Under the pieces are notes generated by a model. It ran no database searches and was not told the DNA's origin. It saw only the letters and a program-made list of their open reading frames with translations. Position numbers and translations under genes: made by a program. Of a stretch of DNA of 64,000 bases, positions 1-11,176 are shown piece by piece. Source of the stretch: Triticum aestivum (lineage: Eukaryota; Streptophyta; Magnoliopsida; Poales; Poaceae); assembly GCF_018294505.1 (NCBI RefSeq), contig NC_057795.1:522975184-523039183 (forward strand), in the 5' to 3' direction. Positions within the stretch are counted from its first letter, which is position 1, and every line of letters starts with the position of its first letter.

Positions 1-428
1 GCAAAATGAGAGGGTCTTTTTTTTTTTTGACTGTGGAGAGGGTCTTTTGTTGTGTCAAGTACTTTTGTGTCTGTCTCTTCAGAGTGTGTCGCGTTCTTGT
101 ATCAGGTGCTCACTTTCAAAAAGATGTTCCTGAAGTTGTTGATGTTGGGCTGTGGCAAAGCTGTTGGCATCAAAAAGAGAAGACTGAAATCTTTACATTG
201 AGTGTAATCAATCAAAATATCGGTTTAACCTCCTATGAGCAGACATCTTTTATATATGAGTCCCGCTTCGGTACAACCCCCTAGAAAACGTATAAAGGGC
301 AGTATAGTCTTTTCACAAGGTTTCTTACTTTACATGTATGATACCCGCGAATATATACGCCATACGTACCCCTGACCAGGCTGGCCCATTAAGGTTTCCG
401 CATTATGCAACAGTATGACAGCGATCTA

Positions 429-588
429 CTCCCTCCGTTCCTAAATATTTGTCTTTTTAGAGGTTTCAAATGATGACTACATACGGAACAAAATGAGTGA
501 ATCTACACTTTAAAAAATGTCTATATACATCCGTATGTGGTGACCATTTAAAATCTCTAGAAAGACAAATATTTAGGAACGGAGGGAG
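429..588. mobile_element. Stowaway (Tc1/mariner) MITE, copy 1
   Basis: A 160-bp element begins CTCCCTCCGTTCC and ends with the inverted form GGAACGGAGGGAG. It is flanked by the TA dinucleotide at 427-428 and 589-590, the target duplication expected for Stowaway. It has no coding capacity. Its long arms (AAATATTTGTCTTT near both ends) pair with each other. Confidence 0.93.
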
Positions 589-714
589 TATAGTCTTTTC
601 ACAAGGTTTCTTACTTTACATGTATGATACCCGCGAATATATACGCCATACGTACCCCTGACCAGGCTGGCCCATTAAGGTTTCCGCATTATGCAACAGT
701 ATGACAGCGATCTA

Positions 715-827
715 CTCCCTCCGTTCCTAAATATTTGTCTTTTTAGAGGTTTCAAATGATGACTACATACGGAACAAAATGAGTGAATCTACACTTTAAA
801 AAATGTCTATATACATCCGTATGTAGT
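715..827. mobile_element. Stowaway MITE, copy 2, truncated
   Basis: The left terminus is the same as in copy 1, but the sequence leaves the MITE about 113 bp in, at GTATGTAGT, and jumps to CAAAGCTGTTGG, the start of the 672-bp block. The truncation point is the junction of the outer tandem duplication, so this copy was cut by duplication and did not insert in this form. Confidence 0.88.
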
Positions 828-1101
828 CAAAGCTGTTGGCATCAAAAAGAGAAGACTGAAATCTTTACATTGAGTGTAATCAATCAAAATATCGGTTTAA
901 CCTCCTATGAGCAGACATCTTTTATATATGAGTCCCGCTTCGGTACAACCCCCCTAGAAAACGTATAAAGGGCAGTATAGTCTTTTCACAAGGTTTCTTA
1001 CTTTACATGTATGATACCCGCGAATATATACGCCATATGTACCCCTGACCAGGCTGGCCCATTAAGGTTTCCGCATTATGCAACAGTATGACAGCGATCT
1101 A

Positions 1102-1261
1102 CTCCCTCCGTTCCTAAATATTTGTCTTTTTAGAGGTTTCAAATGATGACTACATACGGAACAAAATGAGTGAATCTACACTTTAAAAAATGTCTATATA
1201 CATCCGTATGTGATGACCATTTAAAATCTCTAGAAAGACAAATATTTAGGAACGGAGGGAG
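1102..1261. mobile_element. Stowaway MITE, copy 3
   Basis: Complete 160-bp copy inside the second 672-bp block, corresponding to 429-588. It has the same terminal inverted repeats and TA flanks. Confidence 0.92.
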
Positions 1262-1387
1262 TATAGTCTTTTCACAAGGTTTCTTACTTTACATGTATGA
1301 TACCCGCGAATATATACGCCATACGTACCCCTGACCAGGCTGGCCCATTAAGGTTTCCGCATTATGCAACAGTATGACAGCGATCTA

Positions 1388-1547
1388 CTCCCTCCGTTCC
1401 TAAATATTTGTCTTTTTAGAGGTTTCAAATGATGACTACATACGGAACAAAATGAGTGAATCTACATTTTAAAATATGTCTATATACATTCGTATGTGGT
1501 GACCATTTAAAATCTCTAGAAAGACAAATATTTAGGAACGGAGGGAG
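1388..1547. mobile_element. Stowaway MITE, copy 4
   Basis: Complete 160-bp copy at the end of the tandem array, with TA flanks. It has a few private substitutions, for example ACATTTTAAAATATG where the other copies have ACACTTTAAAAAATG. It marks the right edge of the duplicated region. Confidence 0.92.
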
Positions 1548-1549
1548 TA

Positions 1550-4500
1550 ATATATAGACAAGAATAAAAAGCAATCACATAATGATTCGAACCTCGCACC
1601 TCTAGCCCACAGAGGAAAGTTGCAAACCAGTCACCCTGTGAAGCTTTGGTAATAAAATCTGAGCGCGCCCCTTAAAGAGCTACTACGCAGAATATGAAAA
1701 CACGAGCATTTCTGAAATAAAAAACAAAAAATCAAACATTTTGAGAAGTCGTGAATATTTCTTTTTAAAAAAGAAGGAAATCTGGAATTTCCGAGTTTTT
1801 GTGAAAACGTGAATGTTTTTAGAGTTCTGAGAAAAAATCCAACATGACATCGTTTTTTAAACAATCAGAACAAGTTTTAGAGAACATGATTTTTTTGGAA
1901 AGCTCTGTACATTTTTAAAATACTAAAGAACTTTTAAAAATGTGAATATTGTTTTGAAATGTTTGAAAAAAGTCACAAACATTTTTTAGAAGAAAAATAA
2001 ATATGAAAATAACGAACAAACAAAAAAGAAAAAAAAGAAAACAATGAAAAAGAAACACAAAGCAAAATAAAAGGAAAAAATAAAAAGAATAAAACTGGAA
2101 ACACGGTAAAATAAAAGTAGAAAACTAGAAGGTTCCCAAGTTGGGGTGGGGGTAGTTCCTACGCTATCTGCAGAAATGGCTGACCCAAACTCGTCTCTCG
2201 GCCGCTTGCCTTATGCGAAACAGGGGCAATCTGAAGTATTTTGCTGCTTTTCTCAAAGAAAAATCTTTATTCTTCCCTTCTTTTTCTACTTTTTTGTTTT
2301 CATTCTCTTTCTTCGTCAATTCTTTTCTATTTTTACTTTATTATTATTTTTGAAATCTTTATTTTTTTAAATATTGTTTGCAATACCAAACTAGCCATAC
2401 AATGATGAAAGGCGTTCAAACCTTGCATGCATGCTTTCCATGGGCATTCCCACCTTGTTGAAAAAGTTGGGTCATTTTAATATGTCCAAAAACAGACGAT
2501 ATTCATCGGAGGGTGTTCGGGTAAGGCTAGAAGGGCCCATTTGAAAGCACATTTTTTTCGACGACCCTCAAATGATCCAAATGCTTTCCATCAGCTTATG
2601 TGACCAACAATGCATCATACCAAGCTTTTTGGATTTTTGACAAGTTTTGCATTTTTTGGAGTTTTCTTGATGACAAGAGCCGCTAAAATGATCGGAAGTG
2701 TCGCATCGTGTAAACACGTCAGAACTTATTAATACCTAACATGAATGGCTCATATGTCTGTGGCAGGCTGCATAAAAAAGTTGGGGTCATTTATCCATAA
2801 TACAAAAAAACACCATTTGAAAAGTGTGTGTCACATCAAGCCTCACTGAGCATGTTCCTTTTCCTAATTGATTGCTTCTGTTAATTGCGATTTTGTCATT
2901 ATCAATCAATATGAACATTTTCCTATGTCCTAACCATTTATTGAAATTGCTCGACAGTTTTGAAATTTCAAATTGTGTATGAAAAATTTACAAACTTGAT
3001 TTTTTTCCAAAAGTGTTATAAAATATCAACAATTGACGAAAGTTGTAAGGCATGTACTTTTTAAAAATTTATTATTTTTTTATTAAATGCAAAAATTTCT
3101 AAATTTGTGAACTAAAAATACAAAATGTGAAATGTTGTGAAATTGCAGAGAATTGTTATTGTAAACTATATTTAAAAAGAGATCTAGTATTGTAAACAAA
3201 TTTTCAAATTTTTGAACAAATTTCTAAAAGAAGAATAAAGTTCAAGAAGGAGAAAAATGAATTAACAAAAAAGAGAAGAAAATCCAAAAATATATAGAAC
3301 AAAAATTGCTTATGAACAACAAAACGAAAACATGTATTCAAAAAATGTTCGTAATTCTGGAAAAATGTTTGTTTTTCAATGCTTGAAATTTTGAAATAAT
3401 ATTTGTGTTTGTCAGTACACGACACATCTTCCACAAACTTGCTGGGATCGAGTCCTTGCGGTCGCCTATTTCAACGCGAATAGCCCACCGGACAGAATAA
3501 ATCACTAAAAAGGAAAGTGGGAGCTCCATCCCTACCACTCCTGGCCTTTACTGGCACAAATAGTACGCCAAATCATCTGAACAGCAATAATCTGCATTTG
3601 TCTAAAAAAAGCAATTATTTGCATAGCCGCAAAGGTATCGTATATGATCATTTGCACAGACCAAATTCCAATATTTCAAAATAAAAATGATCGGTAGCAT
3701 ATTTTCTCGGGAGTAACGGAAAATCCCGTTTCGACCCGTTTCCGAAAAATTCGTCCGAGAAAAACAACCTAGTTACAGTACATCAAATATATATGATGAT
3801 ACATGGCGCTGCATATGTAACACCAAAGTTTGTTTGTCCTACGGGCAAGCAACATGTTCACTGCCCGTCAAGGTTCCGGGTTTGATACTTAGTAGCCTGC
3901 ATTATTTTTTGATTTTCGGTACCCCGCTACAGGATACACTCACTAATGGGCCGGCCCATGGCGGACTTTCTCTGGGTTGTCTTTAATTTTAAGCTCGTGC
4001 GACGTATTTCTAAGAAAGACTATCCTACCCTTTATTATGAAGGGGTATTAACAGATCTCATCCGTTGATGTGATTTAGGGGGTTGTACCGAAGCGGAAGT
4101 GTTTATAAGTATACTTTTTTACGGGGTATATATAAGTATACTTCAAAGCCGAACAACAAGAGAGGTCATTAATTTGTTGTGAATGGCAGTATCAATCTAA
4201 CTTGGTATGCTTGCTCCATTGCAATTTTGACGGAATTATGGTTGAATTCTGTATCATGTCTTCTCCTGACAAATTAGTATTTATCTGAGCTGATTTGGAT
4301 ATCTGAATACAATCCGCAAGAGATCCAATACATCATTGGACCTCTTGATCAAATGAACTCAAGGATGAAGTTCCTGTCACTACGAAGAGATATCGTGTAT
4401 CTATATCGGTGAGTCCGCAGATGGAAGCAAAAGCACAAATGTTGATCCTGATTAACTTATACTAGCAGTTAAACGAACCACATCGTGAATTGGCCACTAT

Positions 4501-5118
4501 GAGATAGTTGCACATTACAAGTCAGACAACAAATTTCTGCACCTAGAACTATGGATTTGGTCGACCGTAGCAACTCAATCTAGAAATTGATGTACGAATG
4601 GCAGACTAATCCCAGTCGAACTTCCGCTCCATGCCCACTAGGTGTTCGAATTCGACGGAATTCCCCAAGGTATATTTCTTTCCCTTTTGTTGTGACATAG
4701 GAGTAGATTGTGATGGAAGATGTCAAACTTTGTGTTATGTTTGATGAACAGGTGTGTTGAATTTGAGATTGTGAATTGATGAACCATGTAATAATTATGC
4801 ACTATTTTTGTGTTTTATTTGTTTCAGACTTATTTGACATGAGTTTGATATTATTTGTTTCAGATTACTTAAAAATGTTTGATAGTTGTAGAAAAATATT
4901 GGTGCCCAAAAATCTTCTCTCTCTCCTACCCTAAAACCATTTTTAGGGCCTCAATTTTTATGTCGTCAAAGATGCTTTAAATGCAGCACCAAGAACTTCG
5001 TACGCTGAAGCTTTGGGGAGGAACTTGTCATCTCTATCTCTACGTTACTTCAGTCATCTTGCTGCCCATACTTGATACTAGTGATTTTCCATTTCTTTTC
5101 CTCATCGGTGTACACGTA
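1550..5118. other. Intergenic, AT-rich, no gene recognised
   Basis: No ORF here resembles a protein. The stretch holds an A-rich tract (about 1980-2100) and a T-rich tract (about 2270-2370), then a low-complexity AT region to about 3400. A block at about 4003-4098 matches, in inverted orientation, the sequence at 259-330 (shared core CCGCTTCGGTACAACCCCCT). B-box-like strings occur near 1582 and 3450 but no tRNA cloverleaf can be built from them. Confidence 0.5.
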
Positions 5119-5120
5119 TA

Positions 5121-5201
5121 CTCCCTCCGTTCCGATTTACTTGTCATGGTTTTAGTTCATTTTGAACTAAAACCACGACGAGTAAATCGGAACGGAGGGA
5201 G
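5121..5201. mobile_element. Short palindromic Stowaway MITE
   Basis: An 81-bp element runs from CTCCCTCCGTTCCGATTTAC to the inverted form, flanked by TA at 5119-5120 and 5202-5203. It is an almost perfect palindrome centred on TTAGTTCATTTTGAACTAA. It has the same terminal motif as the 160-bp MITEs at the left of the window but an unrelated interior, so it is a different Stowaway family. Confidence 0.92.
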
Positions 5202-5203
5202 TA

Positions 5204-6165
5204 GTTTTTAACAGGTCTTTTTGTTGTGTACTTCGGCATATGCTTGTATCCTACCTTCAGACTGTTTGCACCACGTTTCTGTTCAGTCGTGTCATAATAG
5301 GCGCTCCTGAAGTTGTACATGCCAGTAAAAGGAGCAGACTTCCTTACGTAAATTGTTTTTCAAAGCCCATTACTGTTCTGACGGAATGATGATTTTGCAA
5401 TCTGTATTATGTGCTCTCAAGAGAATATAATTATTCCTTTATTCGAGTTGTTATTTGAGCTGTTCTGGAAATTGGCACACAATTCACAGGACCCTTGAGC
5501 CAAAAGATCAGTAATCGTCAAGATTATTTTTTTTTAGGATTAGATGATTCACAAATCATAAGTAGGTCGCTCCAATTCGCCCCTTTTTATCTGAAATGTC
5601 GTGAAAGAAGCATTCGTACAGTGACATGACACCTACTGTTACTATTGGATCTAAGCTATACTTCCCTAAAGCACCAGGCGCTCATGTTCCCATGATTCGA
5701 GATGTCATTGTGTCACTCCTAATAAGCATTGTAAAATTAGCAAAACTAAAAAGGATCATTCTACTGATAAGCAGGTTACGGAACAGAGTGCTGCAAATAA
5801 ATCCAGAGGAAATGCTGCTATTGGATTGTACTGAACGATATCATGATTTGCGCTGCCAATTTGTTCATCTGAAATGCGACACATCGTGAGATCAATCTCA
5901 CACGAACTTTCACAAGAAAATAGAAGAGGGGAACACAGCATTTGCACATAATTCACGACAAGGGATGCGGGTTTCAGTTCGAACTCTGGATGCAAACATC
6001 TTCATTACAGTACATAATTTCATGATCCAGCTAAACAGACAGAGGAAATGGGAAACAAGGCGGTTTCCATCTGAGATTTCTTGAGCGCAACACTACTAGG
6101 AACGGGCGGACTAACACAGCGGAATCTGCAGGCGGCGACGAGGACTGACGACCATCTGGCGCGGC
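5204..6165. other. Region downstream of histone H4, no gene recognised
   Basis: This holds the 3' flank of the minus-strand histone H4 gene. No ORF is convincing. Around 5215-5340 it resembles 40-190 at a diverged level (shared GTCTTTTTGTTGTGTACTT-like and CTCCTGAAGTTGT strings), and 5370-5515 resembles 4200-4360 (shared CTGACGGAAT and TTTGAGCTG strings), suggesting an old duplication. Confidence 0.4.
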
Positions 6166-6738
<573 letters not shown>

Positions 6739-6879
6739 TCAGGCGCCAGCTACATATTTCGGCTGTTGGGCGGCTGCTCGTGGGGGTTGTGCGTTTTTTC
6801 CATTTTGCAAATTACCTCAAAAAACTAATCAAGTACTGTTATGTTGTTGCTAAAAAAAATATTGTTATGATTTTTTTAG

Positions 6880-7678
6880 GGTCGCGCTAACTGCCACACG
6901 TGTGGCAGGAAGAGAGACGCACCACACGTCTCTAATGTAAACAAATTGCCACGTCATCACATGCATGCATGCAGCAATCTTTTTGAATTTTCAGTTTTTA
7001 AAATATTTTATCTCTTAAACGAAAAATCCGATTGAAAATTCGTTTTCACCATTAAATCCCTCGCGATGAGATCTTCGAAACTAGATCTCATGTTGATATG
7101 TTTTGATGAAATTTTTTTTGGATTAAAAGTTGCCATGTCTATTGCATATGAATTGTCATGATGTTACACTGAAGTTGCCATGATATGTTTCAGCTATTTT
7201 CTTCTACATTTAAAAGTAAATTTTGACATTTATAAAACGGGAAATTAAGAAACTAGACTTGCCATGAACCATAAACTAAAATTGCCATGATACATGCACG
7301 TAAAATTGCCATGGTTCATACAAAAAACAATTTTCATGGTCAAAGTACTGGAGTTGCCATCATCAAAATACTAAAATTGCCATGATCTACAAACTAAAAT
7401 TGCCACATGGCAACTTTAGTTTAAGCCCTATGGCAACTGCAGTGTAAATATCGCGGCAACTTCTGGCAAAAAAAATTCGTCGAAACATATCAACATGGGG
7501 TCTAGTTATGAAGATCACGTCGAGACAGATTTAATGGTGAAAACGGATTTTTAGTTCGCTTTTTTATTTAGAAGATACAACATTTTTAAGTCGAAACCAA
7601 AAAAAATTCTGCTGATGTCATCTATTCATACGTGGCAAAATGAGTGGGGATGGAGACGTGTGGGCGTTAACATTTCCG
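6880..7678. mobile_element. Fold-back DNA element with long imperfect inverted arms (MULE-like MITE)
   Basis: The left arm (from GCGCTAACTGCCACACG at about 6885) and the right arm (ending in GTGTGGGCGTTAAC at about 7672) are inverted copies over roughly 250 bp. The shared internal stretches include CGTTTTCACCATTAAATC and CATGTTGATATGTTT. The middle is filled with repeats of the type AAAATTGCCATGAT. Possible 9-bp target duplications (seven T then A and G or A) lie at 6871-6879 and 7679-7687, which would fit a Mutator-like element, but T-runs are weak evidence. It has no coding capacity. Confidence 0.65.
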
Positions 7679-7733
7679 TTTTTTTAATATGTTGTGATTG
7701 CAAACTCTCTCTCTTTCTTTTACTAGCTAAATA

Positions 7734-7751
7734 CCCGTGCGTTGCCACGGG
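7734..7751 (-). other. Helitron 3' terminal hairpin
   Basis: A 6-bp stem (CCCGTG/CACGGG) with a GCAACG loop lies 7 nt before the terminal CTAG. In Helitrons this hairpin acts as the rolling-circle termination signal. Confidence 0.85.
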
Positions 7752-9189
7752 ACAACATAACAATGTTGCACTGGTTGTATTTGTGCCGGCAGCTTCATCT
7801 CTTCTTCCGTTGGTTCAAAATTTTCTCGACGCACATCTTATTTATCTTACCCCAACGAGACAAACTTTGCTCTTCCTCCGCCACTTTTATCTCGGTGTAC
7901 TCCTTGCTTAGCTTCGGTGTCATTCCACTACTTTGTTCCATATAGTTTCACTATGACATGATAAAATAGCTCTTACTTGTAATTTATTATTTTTATGAAT
8001 TGGTAAGGCTCATATGTAGGTGCATGTTTTTCAAGTATTTGGATTTTGGACTACCATGCCATTCGAATAAATGCTTTATGTGATTTTCTTGAGCTGAAGG
8101 TATTGTCATTGTCTGGTCAAAGCAAGCGTTGCATAAAGCCATAAACATACTGGTTTTGGAAGATGAAAACAAAAGATACATGAATTCTTCAATCTGATAA
8201 TGATATATAGAAACTTGAAGAGAGTTCCATCAGTACATGCTTGCCCACCAAATGGAATTTTAACCAGAGACATGTGAAAAATAATCTAAGTGCATATTGA
8301 ATGCCATATCATTTATTTACAAAGTCATAGGGTGAAGTTTTCGTACCAAGTATTGAACCAATTGGTCTTTCTTTCAAAATTTGTTCACAAACTCCAATGT
8401 TTTTCTCCCACTTCCCTCCATTCTTGGCAATCATCATGTCTTTCTCCACATGTAAGTCCCATCCGAAACACAAATAGGTAAAGTTTGATAATGGTCTTCA
8501 TCTTCTTTCATTGCTTCTCTGTCCGGTCTTCATATGCGCCTTCGGCTTGCAGTACCTTCTTTCATATGTGTGCACTTCTTCCAACTCCAAAGAGTTCTAG
8601 TGAAGAATTAAGAGACCTTAATCTAACCTCTCTCAATCTGGAGTATTTCCTAGAGCAGCCCACAGGAGTGCCTCCTCCCTTCTTCTTGGACTCCTCAAAC
8701 GCGCCAACATGCTCTCCCCAGGAGAACAGGAGCTCTCACCCACAACCTCCTCGACGTCGTTGTAATCACTTGGTCGCCTGTGTCAATGACCTTAGGGCGT
8801 CGCTGGTGGGAGGTCAAGGAGTGTGTGATGTCGGTGGAGGTGGATCTACAGCATGAGAATTCCACATACAATCAAACCTTGAACATACAGAGTATCATGC
8901 CTTCCATATATCAAAATTTCGATTAGACATGTCTTAATTACATCTCAATAGTTATAACAAATAGGTAGATAATGGATATGCAATTCATTATACATATTAC
9001 ACGAGACTTCGATCAGATAGTCCTCCTCACCTTCTACCAATTTCTTTGCTTGTGTTCGCTGTCGTCCCTGCTCAAACAAAAATAACAGGTCAGTGCAAAG
9101 AGGGGGAGGTGATGTGCCGCAGAGAGTTGAGAAAAATATCTAATAGATAACACAAGCAAAAGCTTCAAGGTCTATAGTAAACCCCACGG

Positions 9190-9511
9190 AACAGTGGCAA
9201 ATAAGCCTTTGATTTCATCAAACATGGGGTGAGTTGAATCAACAAGCGAACCATCTACAAGTTCTCTCTTCCTCAACTAAAAAGATGTACAGAATGACTT
9301 ACATTTCAAGAACTGAATTTTACCCAAGAACTGAAAATCATGTCACAGGAACAATGGCAAATAAGCCTTTGATTTCATCAAACATGGGGTGAGTTGAATC
9401 AACAAGCTAACCATCTACAAGCTCTCTCTTCCTTAACTAAAAAAATGTACAGAATGACTTACATTTCAAGAACTGAATTTTACCCAAGAACTGAAATCAT
9501 GTCACAGGAAC
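9190..9511. repeat. 160-bp tandem duplication inside the Helitron
   Basis: The segment beginning ACAGTGGCAAATAAG at 9192 recurs 160 bp later (AATAAGCCTTTGATTTC at 9200 and 9360). The two copies differ by a few substitutions and a one-base indel near their ends (CTGAAAATCATG against CTGAAATCATG). Confidence 0.85.
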
Positions 9512-9535
9512 TATCAAAGTTTACGCATGAGGTTC

Positions 9536-10140
9536 AACCAAAGAGTGCGCTTAAACTCCCACCATCCAGCTCGTTGGCCCACCAGTCATCCACGGGGTTG
9601 GGCGCCACGCCCACACTATCGTAGCCACCGTCCAATACCTCATGACTGCCGACGCCGCAGGTCATGGTCGCTATGGCATCGATGCACCTTGTCGGACGTC
9701 GGGAGGAGCTCCACGGTCCTGGCCTTGCGGAGCGCGGTGACCGCGTCCTCGAGGCTCGCCAGCGCCACCACCTCCAGGTAAGCCTCGGTCCTGCCAATGA
9801 GGTTCCCGGGCTTGCACTCCTCGGTCATCTCCAGGTGCTCGGCGGCGCAGCGCAGCATGGAGACATTGTCGGTGGTGATCTCGAAGTTGATGCCGTAGCA
9901 AAACTTGATGACGAGGTCAAACGCCTTGGCGTCGCCGGGCATGCCCGTGATCTCGAGGTGGGTCACCCTGGACCCATTGGCCCCTAACACCAGCTTCCTT
10001 ATGTAGCCGCATTCAGATGCCAGTGGAAGCTGCAGAAGTTTTCATTAGAACTCAGGACTTTTGCCGATTCCATGCGATTTCTAAGCGCGCGGTAAGAATC
10101 GAAGTTTGGGTTGGTTGGTTACCTTGTGCGGAAGCTGCTC
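9536..10140 (-). pseudogene. Captured NPH3/RPT2-type BTB gene fragment
   Basis: NPH3/RPT2 proteins are plant BTB-domain adaptors of CUL3 ubiquitin ligases in phototropin and auxin signalling. The fragment keeps the end of one exon (LGEQLPHK, ending at 10123), an intron with GTAACC donor (10122 down to about 10042) and TTCTGCAG acceptor, and the start of the next exon (LPLASECGYIRKLV). Recognisable BTB and early-NPH3 motifs follow: KFCYGINFEIT, CAAEHLEMTEE and RCIDAIATMTC. The reading frame breaks near 9690, where bases (2 modulo 3) are missing between the DK and CIDAIA codons. The match fades after DWWANELD. It lacks the N-terminal start and the C-terminal NPH3 domain, so it cannot make a working protein; it is a gene piece picked up by the Helitron. 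Confidence 0.85.
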
Positions 10141-10878
10141 TCCCAAATTGGTTGGTTGGATTGAGAAGGGATTAGGGAGAGAGGAAGAACCGACGATAGA
10201 GGGGTCGTGGTGACGAGGCTCAATGTCCGCCGCCGCCTCCACCGCCGCAACTCGCGTAACTCTCCTCCTAGAACTCCGTCACCGCCTCCACCGTCGTGGC
10301 TGATACCACCACAAACCCCCTCGCCTCCATCGCACTGGCCGTGGTCATACCACCCCGTCCAAGGGAGGTGACGATCCCAACCATGGCTGCCATGCGGGCA
10401 TGGCCAAGGAGGCGGCCATGGCGAAAGGTTCATGGGTGGGGCGGCATATAACAGATGGGGTAGAGGGAGGTGCAATCAAGGAATAAGGGGCCATCCGGTG
10501 GAGAGGGAGGCGTCGGGTGGTCGTCGGAGACGGGGCGTCCGGGGCGCTGGGTGCGGATGGTTCCTGTTTTGGGGGAGGGAGGATACAGATCGGCAGGTCG
10601 GGGAGGAGGTGGAGAACGTGCGTCGTTTCTTTTTTTTTAGCTGTCGAACGTGGGCTTTTTCAGGCGATTTTTTTTGTGCGTGGATTTTCCAGTTGTGCGG
10701 AACTGTACGACGTGGGGTGGAAGAGTTTGATTGAACCCGGTTACTTGCCTCTGGTTTTCGGAGGGATTGAAAAAAAATCGGTGGAAGGATGTGGCTGAGA
10801 GGATGTATCGATTGCCAGAGGAGGGGGTGGAACGAGGTCGAACCATCACGACGTTCGATTCTCCTTTAATAGTAGAGA

Positions 10879-11176
10879 TGTGTTTGTGACTTGGAGCCTG
10901 AGCGTGTGCATACAATATCAACACCCAAACTTAAGCTCCCAGTTTCTAATTCGCTTGTAGTTTATCCAACACGTTACGTTGATTTTACTTAAAGAATATC
11001 TCTACTGCAATTTTTGGGGGTAATTTTTTTTATCTATCCATCACCAATCATGGCAGGTACAACAAACACCATAAAATAAAATGGCGTCGATATTGAATGA
11101 ATGCTAGGCCCAATAATGCACAAACGTACACATTGATCTTGCCAGGAAGGGCGTCGTGTCTTGAAATATTCTTTGC
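10879..11176. other. Spacer between Helitron and Gypsy-1
   Basis: About 300 bp without a recognisable gene or terminal motif. It is probably old flanking sequence into which both the Helitron and Gypsy-1 inserted. Confidence 0.4.

Larger units (their letters stand above)
156..1549. repeat. Nested tandem duplication around a Stowaway MITE
   Basis: Two levels of direct repetition are visible. An inner unit of 286 bp (305-590) starts at TAGTCTTTTC and ends with a complete MITE; it is followed directly by a second copy (591-827) that stops inside its MITE. The whole 672-bp block 156-827 is then repeated head to tail from 828 to about 1500, and the last MITE runs to completion at 1547. The copies differ by only a few substitutions and one extra C in a C-run, so the duplications are recent. 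Short ORFs here are by-products of the repeat and are not credible genes. Confidence 0.9.
7723..10878 (-). mobile_element. Non-autonomous Helitron carrying a captured gene fragment
   Basis: Read on the minus strand the element starts TCTCTACTATTAAAGG at 10878, the typical grass Helitron 5' end, and finishes with the hairpin CCCGTGGCAACGCACGGG (7751-7734), 11 nt and then CTAG (7726-7723). It sits between A (10879 complement) and T (7722 complement) without target duplication, as Helitrons do. It has no Rep/helicase gene, so it depends on an autonomous partner. Inside are a fragment of an NPH3/BTB gene in the same orientation, a 160-bp tandem duplication and further sequence of unknown origin. 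Length is 3156 bp. Confidence 0.85.

Noticed and set aside
6..968. ORFs of 92 and 61 codons ending in the same peptide
   Set aside because: They overlap the tandem repeat; the shared peptide is the duplicated DNA read in the same frame, without any protein features.
1570..1625. tRNA or SINE signal (GGTTCGAATC on the minus strand)
   Set aside because: Only a B-box-like string is present; no A box at the right distance, no cloverleaf, and no SINE tail that I can recognise.
3440..3480. Second tRNA-like string (GACTCGATCCCAGC on the minus strand)
   Set aside because: Isolated B-box resemblance without tRNA structure.
8485..8856. 123-codon plus-strand ORF in the Helitron
   Set aside because: No recognisable domain and composition like its flanks; it may be captured DNA but is not supported as a gene.
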